In this document: positions 23,820-33,646 of the stretch, one piece after another
Position numbering within the stretch: the first letter of the stretch is position 1
Layout of the letters: every line of letters starts with the position of its first letter
NCBI RefSeq assembly: GCF_003711515.1
Contig: NW_021167084.1
Span: 932,633 to 996,632, forward strand
DNA: 64,000 nucleotides
Reading direction: 5' to 3'
Origin: Sodiomyces alkalinus F11
Lineage: Eukaryota > Ascomycota > Sordariomycetes > Glomerellales > Plectosphaerellaceae
Notes under the pieces: model-generated
Database searches by the model: none
The model's input: only the letters and a program-made list of their open reading frames with translations
Told to the model about the DNA's origin: nothing
Program-made: the position numbers and the translations under genes

Positions 23820-24652
23820 TAACAGCCGTAACTACAGAGGTTTTTAGGGCCTTATTTAGCCTATTTCGGAGCTTAAGGGGATTAAAGTCTTCCCGGGGGA
23901 TCCGGGCCCCTGCCGTAGGTTAAAGGATAACCTTAGGGATTTTTTTAGGGTCACCGGGGGNNNNNNNNNNNNNNNNNNNNNNNNNNNNNNNNNNNNNNNN
24001 NNNNNTGCCGGGGCGGTCTAGGCCTAGGGTACTAGGGCCCCTGGAATAAAGGCCTAAGGTGCTATAAGGCCTGTTTTCCCCTTTAAAGCCCCGCTATATA
24101 CGGGTTTAGACTATTCTATAAGCCTACGAACTGCCTAAGCTAGTTCGTCGACCTTCTATTGGAGTATAGGAAGCTAGGGTCTCGGGGTTCTATCGATAGT
24201 AGATTTAAGCCCTACGGTTAGGGCCTTAATCTAGTCGAGGGTATAGGCCTATTAAAGCAGCTAAAGAGCCTATTAGAGTAATTCCTTAGCTTATACCTTA
24301 CTAGCCAAACTAGTCGACTTCTAGGGCTTAGCCAAGGTTTCTCCAGGGGCTTTAGCTCTTCTAGGCACCCTTTTAGCCTATTTGGAGCCTAAAAGGATCG
24401 GTTTTTTAACAGAGGGGGCCCTAAAGGGCGTTTCGAAAGCGCCATCGGCTTCCGAGTCCGAGGGAGATTCGATTCGGGTCCTAGAAAAACGTCTAGGGGT
24501 TAGTATAGAAGGGCTAAGGTGCCTTTTCGAGTTTAGAGGCGTGGCGAGGGTTAAATCCTCTATATTTTCAGAGGTATTACCTATATCCACCTCCCCTAGG
24601 CCCTCTATAGTTATAGGGGCCTTAGGGGCGGGGGTGTTAGGGCCGTTAGGGG
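23820..24652 (-). mobile_element. LINE-B fragment B2 (part of ORF1)
   Basis: Matches ORF1 of B1 (compare 29730-30480), same orientation. On the minus strand the N-terminal frame around 24590-24378 is still open and reads PLNSKRHLSPSILTPRRFSR and FETPFRAPS, close to B1's PLNWKRQLSPSTLTPRRFSK. It ends abruptly at 24652, where the poly(A) of B1 abuts it. It includes the assembly gap. The plus-strand open frame over the same bases (24382-24720) is a shadow. Confidence 0.75.
23961..24005. other. Assembly gap (45 N)
   Basis: A run of N inside LINE-B fragment B2. The length may be nominal. Near-identical repeats nearby are a likely cause. Confidence 0.99.
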
Positions 24653-24861
24653 TTTTTTTTTTTTTTTTTTTAATTCATTTCGCGTATGCAGCCCTAAAGC
24701 TATGGCGCGGCGCCTTTTGACCAATAGGCTCGAGGCTAGAATAAACTATAGTAAGGAGTGGAGTAGTAATAAATAAAGGAAATCCTCCGTAACAGTCTGC
24801 CTAATATACCGAAAAACAGGTAAACAACCAAAACAGAAAACTAGACCGCAGGATCCGAGGT

Positions 24862-27800
24862 TTACGCCCTATACCACTCCGCCGAGGCTATTGTAGTAGC
24901 TAAAAGATAGGCCTCTAAGGCCTGTATACCTCTTTTAGTACCGAATAATAGCGGTAGGGATAGCGGTAGGCCTACTAGGGCTTCCCGCAGGGCTTGTCGT
25001 TCGTTTTTATAAAAAGGGCAAGAAAGGATAAGGTGGGCTGTATCCTGTATAGGGGAGCCGGGACAGGAATAGTAGTCGGTAGCGCTATTTCGGGCCCTCT
25101 TTTAGTGGGATTTTAGGTATCCGAAGCCGGTTTTTAACTAAGTAAAAGCCGACTTTACCCACCTAGGGCCCTGTATCGGCAGTAATAATGGTTTTCGGGA
25201 AAAGCGGAGGTTATCTCGGACTAGGCGCCTATAAAGGCGGCCTAAACGCACCGATTTACCCCTTTTCTCCGCCTCTTCCTCTTCGTTCTATAAAGCCTTC
25301 TAGTCTTAAACTAGGGCCTTGTTAACCCGACGCTTTAAGTGACTAAGGGTAACTAAGCTAATAGATTTAGTAGCTTTTTTAGGGTCTAACGCCTACTTAG
25401 CTGCCTTATCCGCTAGTTCGTTCCTTTCTATCCCTATATACGAAGGGCACCACCACACAGAGACAGAAGTGCCCTATTAGTTTAGCTATAGGATAAGGGT
25501 CTTAGCCTCTATAGCCCACTAAGAGGAGCGCTAAAGCTTCTAAATAGCCGCCTATAAATCGCTAAAAATATAGCACTCTAGAGGCCTAGGCGACTGCTCT
25601 AGGGTAATATAAAGGGCCTAAAGAATAGCGTATAATTCGGTGTCGGCGACCTCGGCAGAGTTCCTTAGGTTATAGCCTATAGCTCTATAGGGTCTGCCGG
25701 TATTAGCTAACTGTATTATAGCAGCTACAGCCTGCGTAGTAGGCCTTATAGGAGGCCTTATAGGGTGGCCTAGGGAGCCGTCGATATAGAAAATAGAGGC
25801 CTACTCGCCTAAGGATTATTATATATCCTTAAGGGCTTCGAGGTGGGCTTTCTTTAGGTCTTGGGTGCCGGGTTCGGTGTTTTTCGCGGTTATAGGCTAT
25901 TCTTTTAAGGGAAAAAAGGGTCTAAGGTCTACTATAGGTTCGGAGGCCTAGGGGGCCTCCCACCTAGCTACAGGGCCCTCTATTTCCCAGGACTACCCTA
26001 CTAAAGCAGCTAATTCTAGGCCTAGCCTATAAAGCTATATAGTGGGCTATAGGTATTATAGGCGGGCGAGGTCTTCCCCTAGCTCCCCTAGAAGCTGGCG
26101 TCTTATAGGGTGGTTCGGTAAGAACTTTAAAGACCTAAAGGCATAAAGCCTATTAGATCTAGTTAACCGAATCGACGCTAGGGGCACTACTGCTTCTAGT
26201 TCTAGAGGCCGTAAGGGGGCCCCCCTAAAAGCCCCTAAAGCCCTAACTAGAGCGCCGTACTATAGGCGTTCTAGGCGGTCGACTAGGTGCTTTTTAGGTG
26301 ATTTAGGGTCCCACTATAGCTATAAGCCAGAGTCAGCTAGCGAGGCTATACAGGCTATATATAGCTGCCGTAGGGCCTTAAAAGAAAGGCCCCTCTGCGA
26401 GCTAGCTAGCCTATAGAGTCTACTTAAGGCCCCTGTAGCTGAATTTAGGCGTTTTTTGACGTGGGGTTTAAAAGATAGCTTAGGGTTAAACCAGACCCCT
26501 AGCCACCTAATAGCACCTAGCGTAGGTTTAATTAGGTGCCCCCCTATAATAACCGGGGCGTCTTCGACAGAGCGTCTTCGGTGGAAGTGAATAAGCTCTG
26601 TCTTATCCGGGTCGAAAAGAACGTGGTTATTATTAGCTGCTTCGAAAAGGGAGGCTACGGCTCTTTCTAGGATCTTATAGTTTTTCCTAGCCGAGGTAGA
26701 CGCTATAGATAGCTGAAAATCGTCTATATAGGATAACTGAAGACCTTTAAAATCCGGCCCCGCTATAACCTTCCTAACATAAATTAGGAATAGGATAAGG
26801 GAAACCGGGGAGCCTTATAGGACCCCTATATTTAGGGGGGTAGGCTGCTAAACCTAACCCTCGAAGGCTAGTTAGATACGCCTGTTTTCTGTGAAGGAGG
26901 CTACCTATTTAACTAGATTCGAGGGTAGTTGGAGCTCTTCAAGGATTCTTAGTAGCTAAGGGCGGGCGACGTGGTCGAAGGCTCCTTTAATATCTAAAAA
27001 CAGCGTAGAAATTACGGTATTTTACCGTGATTTACGCTGTTTTTCGATATAGTGGAGGAGAAAAAGGGTCGTATCGATAGTGGATCGTTATTTTCTACCC
27101 CCTATTTAACTAGGGTGTTGAAGGTCGTCGCGGGTGTTAGCTAAAACGCTAAGCCTAGCGGCTATAACCCTCTCGAGGACTTTACCTAAGCAGTTTAGAA
27201 GGGCTATAATCCTATAGGACTTAGGATTAGAATAGTCCTTCTTCCCCGACTTTAGTAGAACGACCCCTAGGGCCTCTTTCTAGCAGGTAGGGTGGTAGCC
27301 TGCTAAAAATAAAGCTAAGTAGGCCTTTAAGAAGGGCCCGGGAATAGCCTTATAGGCCTATTAGATCGGCTGTAAGCTTATCCTATTAGGCCCTAGGGCT
27401 TTCCCCTTAGCAGCTCTAAAGATAGCGCGTTATAGTTCGGTAGCCTATAGGCTAGGCTACTCCCACGGTTTTCTAAGGCCCTTACTGCGTGATCTAGTCA
27501 GGCTTTAGGGGCCGTTAGAAGGGTTAGAGGGGCCTAGGTCCCCCGAAGGGCCTATAAATACAGGGGCTTTAGGGGCGTCGGTGGCGGAAGGAAGAGGAAA
27601 AAGGGTCTAAAGAAGGGCGTTGCATTTTTTATCGAAGGCATAGGCTTTTTATTTTATAGGCGTTTCAATCGGTGGGATCTTCGCGTTTAGGCCGCTTTTC
27701 GTATAGTTATAGGCCTTAAAAATCTCAGGACCTTAAGCGTTAGCTAGGAAGGCCTCCTAGTGGTTCTGTTTTACTGTTTTTACTGCCCTATAGTAGGCGT

Positions 27801-29000
27801 TTTGAGCCTCTTTCCAGGTGGTTAAACCTCTAGAGCCGCTAGTCGGGTAGCCGAGGCCCCCTTTTTAGTTTTTCTAAAAACCCTAAAAGCCCTATTAGCT
27901 GTTTTTCGCAGGGCCTTTAGCTCTGGGGTCCACCACGGTTTTAAACGCTCTACTATCCTTAGCTCCGGTATAGACGCCTTAATAGCTAGGGAAATAGTAT
28001 CCGATAGGTAGCGACCTATAGAGTCCTAGTCCGAGGCGTCGATGGCCTGTTATAGCTACTAGTCGAGGCTAGGTTCTAGGCTTTTTAGGGTGCTAGTAAA
28101 TAGGTTCTAGTCCGCTAGCCTATAATTATAGGCCGGTGGAAAGGATCTATTTATAGGACCTTTAGAGCCTAGAATAGAGGCTGAAATCAGGATAGCGCGG
28201 TATAGAGAGGGAGTGTTTTCGATATATTCCCACTTATAAAAGCGGAGACAATCGAATCCGGGCGTGTAAAATACTAAGTCTATAACCGACTCTTAGCGAA
28301 GATTAGACCTAAAAAAAATCCCCCCGTTTAGGTTAACTTCTTTAGGGTCCACTAAATAGGTGGCCTTAAGGCTGTTTAACTAGTTTACTAGCGCCTAGGC
28401 CTTAATAGAAGCCTAATTCGTAGCAGCCCCGTTCCACTGCTAGTGGTTCCTGTTAAAGTCCCCTATAATAAGGGTCGGCGTAGGGACCTAAAGGCCCTAT
28501 GGCATATAATCTTCGGTCCAGGGTCGGCTTCTAGAGCCTGAAAAAGAAGGAAAAGAAGAAGAAGAAGAAGTCGAAGAGGTAGAGGGGGTAAGGCTAAAGG
28601 GCCTTAAAGGCCCCCTACCCGTTATCTCGGGGTCCTGCTCTATCTAATTATAGACGTTTAGGATATAGAAGGTCTATAGATAATATACCTCTATAAGCTA
28701 CGCGTCTATATTATCTAGAAGGTCTTCGCGGTGTGAAAAATTGATACCCGAGCCCTTTCTTATATAAGGAAGGACCCTAGGCTTAATAGGAAAAAACTAG
28801 GTTTTCCGAGACGTAGGTGTGATAGTATAGAAGGCCGGGTGGTTACGAATATACCACCCTTCTGGTTTCGGGACGCAGGAGGGTTCCTGGATACGGACTA
28901 TATTAGCCGAAGCCTCTAAAGCCTATTCTAGGATAGCTTCCTGCGCCGGGCCCTATTTATCGACGTTATGCTGAATAAACCGGATTTCCTTCGAACTAAA
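24862..29000 (-). pseudogene. LINE-B ORF2: endonuclease, reverse transcriptase, RNase H
   Basis: The EEP endonuclease starts near 28900 (IQEPSCVPKPEGWYIRN), with IIGDFNRNH at about 28440-28470. Reverse transcriptase motif A is LFLDIKGAFDHV at about 26968-27003 and is intact. The active site YIDDFQLSIA (about 26712-26742) is also intact. RNase H lies at about 25800-25350: FYIDGS with its Asp present, AELYAI with Glu, while the third site reads FSDL followed by a stop. The Cys/His tail is at about 25080-25000 and the stop at 24864-24862. Premature stops at former Gln/Trp codons break the frame. Confidence 0.8.
26996..27044. repeat. Hairpin within the LINE-B1 reverse-transcriptase code
   Basis: The arms aaaaacagcgta...ttacggta and taccgt...acgctgttttt are reverse complements over about 22 bp, with one mismatch and a 2-nt offset. 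They are separated by 3 nt. It lies just upstream (in coding sense) of motif A. In copy B3 the matching place pairs much less well. Confidence 0.65.
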
Positions 29001-29029
29001 AGACCCTTTATTTATAGTATTTAGGGTTT

Positions 29030-30720
29030 AATAGCTTAAAAGACCTCGTAGTTTTTACTATAAGGGGGGTATGCCCCCTCGTAGTTATAGCACTTATAGG
29101 TCCTGTGTTCGTAGTCGCTATATTCCTCGTAATCGTTGCAGTAGTGGTCTTCGTCGCCGTGGCCCTCCGTAGCGCAGATAGAGTAGGTAGTTAGGCTCTT
29201 ATAGGTCCCTCGGGTATACCCGAATTTCTAGCAGGTAGAGCACTGGGTCCTAAGGGTTATAGGCCTATATTTATAGACCTTTAGCCGCTGGCCAGCTATA
29301 TAGAGCCCCTGTTTTAAGCAGTATTTCTGCTCTTTAGTAGTTAGCACTAAAATAATAATAGTGCCTTGAAGCCCGTCTAGGGTTCCTAGCTACCGAGGCT
29401 TCCCTACTACCCTAACAGGGTTAAAAGTGCCGATTTCAGTGATTAGGTCCTTTAAACCTAGGCCCTGTCGGAGGCTGCGGTTTAGGGCTTCTAGCGGCGT
29501 GTCGGAAGGGTCGGCAGGGTCGAATAATAGGGTTTCCCCCCCTCCGAAGGCCCTAGTAGGCACCTATTTAATAATAAGCTTAAGCCAGTCGCCTATAGAT
29601 TAGGGGAGCTAAAGAGGTAGGTTTAGCTCCTTAAACCACTGATTCTACGAGTCTAGGAACTGTTAAACGCTGTACTTCGGGCCCGGAGTTAACATAAGGT
29701 TTCTATTAGTTAATAGGCTAATAGTCGTAACAGCAGGGATTTTTAGGGCCTTATTTAGCCTGTTCCGGAGCTTAAGGGGATTAAAATTCTCCCGGGGGAT
29801 TATTTCCCCTGCCGTAGGCTATAAAACAATCTTAGGGACCTTTTTAGGGTCTATAGGGAGGGGGGCCGGGGGGGCTAAAGGTGCTAAGGCCCTATAGGGG
29901 GCCTGGGGTGCTATAGAGCCTGTTTTTCCCTTAAAGCCTCGCTATAAAGGGGTTTAGGCTATTCTGTAAGCTTACGAACTGCCTGGGCTAGTTCGTCGAC
30001 CTTCTACTCGCGGGTGGGCGGCTGGGTCCCGTTAATAGCAGATTAAAGCCCTAAAGAGAGGGCTTTAATCTAAGGGGTAGGGTCGAGGTTAAAGGCCTAT
30101 TAAAGCAGCTAAAAAGCCTACTAGAGAAGACCCCTAGCCTAGGCCTTACTAGCCGAACTAGTCGACTTCTAGGGCGCAGTAGGGGGGTTTCCAGTAGTTC
30201 TAGGGGCCTTTTTAGCCTATTTAGAGCCTATAAGGCCCTGTTTTTCAGCAGGGGGGGGCCTAGAGGGCGTTTCGAAGAGGCCCTCGGCCGCCGAGTCAGA
30301 GGGGGGCTCGGTTCGGGTCTTAGAAAACCTTCTAGGGGTTAGGGTCGAAGGGCTAAGCTGCCTTTTCCAATTAAGGGGCGTAATAAAGGTAGAAGTCCCT
30401 GTATTTACAGGGCTTTCAGGGGTTTCTCCTATTTCTACCTCCCCTAAGCCCTCTATAATTATAGGGGGCTTAGGGTTAGTTCCGGGGGCGTTATGGTGGG
30501 TTAGGGCGTTATTATGGCTAGTGCTATGGCTGTTATTATGGCTAGGGCCTTTTATGGGGCGCTGGGGTCGCGAGGCGTTAGTGGTTACGGCTCTGCGTGG
30601 CTGCTTTATTAGCGTGGGCGCACGGGCCACGTTAGATTTTTCCCCCGCACACGGGGCACCCGTAGGTACGTTTCCAGGCGTTTTCGCACTTATTTTACGC
30701 CCTAAATAGCACCTGTGCGA
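29030..30720 (-). pseudogene. LINE-B ORF1 (zinc-binding, nucleic-acid-binding)
   Basis: The N-terminal part is open from about 30720 through 30217 (HNNSHSTSHNNALTHHN, PLNWKRQLSPSTLTPRRFSK, PSRPPPAEKQGLIGSK), a Ser/Pro/Thr/Asn-rich basic region that ends in a stop at 30217. The C-terminal part near 29190-29060 holds Cys/His clusters (SICATEGHGDEDHYC, HRTYKCYNYEGAYP) like the knuckles of LINE ORF1 proteins, with some Cys/His changed to Tyr. No start codon is certain. Confidence 0.6.
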
Positions 30721-30817
30721 TGCAGGGCTATAGATAGGCGTATAGAGCTCGAAAAGAGCTATCGATTAATATAGCTTTTAAGTGGTTTAGAGCGTTTGCG
30801 CGTAAAACGTGGGTCCC

Positions 30818-32099
30818 CCTAAAAGAGTAGTAAGAAGGATATATAGAGGATTAGATAAGTGACGTCTTAAGGATATAGCTAATAAAGATAGTAAGGGAAC
30901 GGTATACATGGAGGAACTAGAACTAAGAGGATCTCTAACTAGGTATACGTGGAGGACGGGGTAATCAGAGGAATAAGAGCATACGATAGCTCTTTACTTA
31001 GTTTATTAACTTATATCTGCTTATTTTTAGGAGTTATCTACGCTATAAGGGCGTAATCGGGATAACTAGGGCCGTATTATAACCGCGCAGATACGGTTTT
31101 AGAGTGGTTCTGATAGCCGGTTATATACCTCCCTTTTTTAAGGCTACGGAATCCACCTCCTATATATATATTAAGGATAGGCTCCGGATATCCCTATTAA
31201 GGGACTATTAGTTAATTATTATCCTCTTTTGCAATTACTTATTCCACGTTTAAGGTATCTTTCTAGTTTAACTTACGTTGCCCTGATTAGAATAGTGACT
31301 TCCGATCTACTTCTTCGCTAAAGGTTATAGTGGTATTAGTTATATTTTGGTTATGCATCGTGGTTTTGCTAGACTGACCTCTTTGTCTGATCTTTGTCTT
31401 GACGATCTAGTGCTACTACGTCTTTATCTCGTTATAGTATATAGTTTATATAGTATGCCTTCGGTACGCCCGCTTGGTGCCTAGGATTTTAGGAGCTTTC
31501 CCGGGGCTACGCGCCCCGGGTTAGTACTAGTCGTTATATTCTAAGCGCTCTATAGTAATATACTAGTATCGCGTTCGGTTAGCCTTACGGGCCGCCCTAT
31601 AGTATATAACCCACCACACCCTCTACGGCCCCGCTATAATATCGGTCTCCAGTGCTTTTAATAGCGTAGAATCCGAATCCGATATCAGAATTAATTTTAT
31701 CGATAATACGGCACCTTAGGGTTACTTTTAGCTTAACGACGCTCTTTTTATACCCCCCCCCCCCTCCTAAAAGAGGGGGAGCTAGTTATATAATATACTC
31801 TACACTACTAAATAACCGTAGATATCCGAGAATAACCGTAAAACCCCTGCTTTTATTTTCGATATTTCCTTCTATACTATAACGACCTTTTGTTATTACT
31901 TTACGATATCGCGATAAAGCCGTTTGTTTTTATAATAATTAAGCTTTGTTTTACGATATTAAAGATATACTAAATAATCGCCGTTTTCCTCTTTATATTA
32001 GCACCGTTTCTTTTTATTCCTTTAACGATATATTCCTTTATTTTCCTCCCTCCGTTCCCTAGCCGTACAGAGTATTATCGCTAAGTAAGTAATAGGCAT
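30818..32099. other. Unassigned region with a Helitron-like hairpin
   Basis: No reading frame recognised. Parts (31240-31460) keep CpA/TpG. It contains the hairpin at 31500-31530 (own entry) and poly-C tracts near 31756-31770. Confidence 0.35.
31500..31530 (+). other. GC hairpin followed by CTAG: candidate Helitron 3' terminus
   Basis: CCCGGGGC (31500-31507), a 5-nt loop TACGC and GCCCCGGG (31513-31520) form an 8-bp stem. Ten nt later comes CTAG, followed by T. Helitron 3' ends have a short GC hairpin about 10 nt before CTRR, with insertion before T. The orientation would be plus, opposite to the Helitron protein downstream, so it would belong to a separate, possibly non-autonomous, element. 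No 5' TC end was identified. Confidence 0.4.
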
Positions 32100-33360
32100 A
32101 AATAACCGCTATACCCCCCTCGAAGGCGTTAATACTAACCGTATACTTATAGTACACCTCGCGCCTCTTCTAATTCCGGCCGCCCCCTTCGTGTTATATT
32201 CCTTTTTAACGGCCGTAACGATAATACCCCCCCGCCGTCGATAAACACGAAGACCGCGAAGAAGCCTACGACCACGCTCTAAGCCCCGCTAAATCCGACG
32301 GTTCGTCTATTAATCCCCTATTCTTCCTTATTCCGGGCGTTAGCTTACCCGTTAAAGATAATAACGATAACGACGCCCGCGACCCCCCCCTCTCCTATAC
32401 TCCCACGCCCGCCTCCTGCTGCTTGCTAATCCCGCTAGCCGCCAACCTCCACCTCCTCCTCCCGTAATAACGCGCCTGCCCCCCGCCTCCTATAATAACC
32501 TAGTCTTCTAGGGCCCGCGTTTAGAAGATAATAATACCCGCGAATATCGGTTACACGATCCCTAAAAAGGACGTAATCAACTTAGTCTATAATAGCGGCT
32601 ATAAGGATACGCGTAATCTAAGGACGATACGTAATATAAAGGTAAGTTATTGACTATTCCTCCTACTAATTTACGCGTTCTATATCGTATACTAATATTA
32701 AATAACTATACAGGCGTATTAAGATGTAGCGTAGCGCGAATAAAAGGACCTCAATTTATCGCGCGCGGCTAACTATAAGACTATAATAATAACAATTATC
32801 GGTCTAATTAATACCACTACCTATAAGCAGTATAATAATAAAGATGGGCCCTTCGTTAATTACGTTTCGCTTAACGGTATCACCTCCGGCAGTTACGGTA
32901 ATTACTATTATAACTCTGAGGGCCGTAAATACTCGCTACGCTCTACTAAAGCACTCGGATCCGCTGCTAAGGGTAAAAAACGCGCGGCTATAACGGATCG
33001 TAAATTAATAACCTATAAACGTATTCCTATTAGACTTATACTTTATATATTTACTAATTAATTTACGGCACTATAGCGATTACTCCCTCTTTATCGAAGA
33101 AGACGAAGACCGCGCCCTCCTCCGCCGCCGGCCCGTTAGGAATAAATACCACGACTACCATGCCCGCTCCCACCACCACTACTACTACCGCTACGGTTAT
33201 ACCCACGCCCGCCACGCCTACGCCCATTACTCCCGCTACCCCTATTACCCCTATTACCCCCGTTACCCCCGTTACGACTACTACTCCCGCGGCCGCACCC
33301 ACCTATACTATACCGGAAAGCCTCTTCCTCCCCCTACCGGCTAGTATAATAACGGTATAA
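32100..33360 (+). pseudogene. RIP-damaged spliced gene of unknown family
   Basis: Three exon segments join in phase. Exon 1 (frame clear from about 32460) ends GYKDTRNLRTIRNIK at 32641. Intron 1 is 32642-32713 (GTAAGT, branch-like TACTAAT, CAG). Exon 2 is 32714-33020, reading LNLSRAANYK, YNNKDGPFVNYVSLNG and STKALGSAAKGKKRAA. Intron 2 is 33021-33076 (GTATTC, TACTAAT, TAG). Exon 3 is 33077-33360 and ends in a Pro/Thr-rich tail with TPITP/TPVTP repeats. The only stops in exon 2 are TAA/TAG at its start, as expected from Gln codons after RIP. Upstream of 32460 is Pro/Ser-rich and uncertain. I recognise no family. The open minus-strand frame at 33063-33302 is a shadow of the Thr/Pro tail. Confidence 0.5.
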
Positions 33361-33646
33361 AAGAAGCAGACTATATAGATATTAAAGAGTATAATAGCAG
33401 CTATTAAAAACAGTATTCCCGTGGAGGAACGTTAGTAGCTTACGGGTTATTTTTCTTTTTTATTTATTTATACGATAGGGATATAGCTTATTTTTTTTCT
33501 TTTACTGCTTTTACTTTTGCTTTTTACTTATTACTTTACTTCGTTAGCTACTTACCTCGGCCGTAAAGGCTATATAATACACGATTTAGACTATACGCTT
33601 TTACTATCTTTACTATGCGCGCCTGTAAAAGTGACTATCAGAACAA
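33361..33646. other. T-rich spacer
   Basis: Contains several T-rich tracts (33450-33530), fitting a 3' untranslated or non-coding end for the unknown gene or for the convergent Helitron. No terminal hairpin typical of a Helitron was found here. Confidence 0.3.

Larger units (their letters stand above)
24653..30817 (-). mobile_element. LINE-B copy B1, full length (~6.2 kb)
   Basis: A Tad1-like non-LTR retrotransposon with RNase H. The poly(A) tail appears as 19 T at 24653-24671. The 5' end lies near 30817, where similarity to B0 begins (ggacc...ttttacgcgcaaacg). ORF1 occupies about 30720-29030 and ORF2 about 29000-24862, with a short 3' UTR. RIP-type changes are present but sparser than in LINE-A: several catalytic motifs are untouched (LDIKGAFDHV, YIDD). 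In-frame stops still make it non-autonomous. No target-site duplication was found. Confidence 0.85.

Noticed and set aside
24382..24720. 112-codon frame (+) with a poly-Phe run
   Set aside because: Shadow of LINE-B ORF1 continuing into the poly(T) complement of the LINE tail.
33063..33302. Gly/Val-rich minus-strand frame
   Set aside because: Exact shadow of the Thr/Pro repeat tail encoded on the plus strand.
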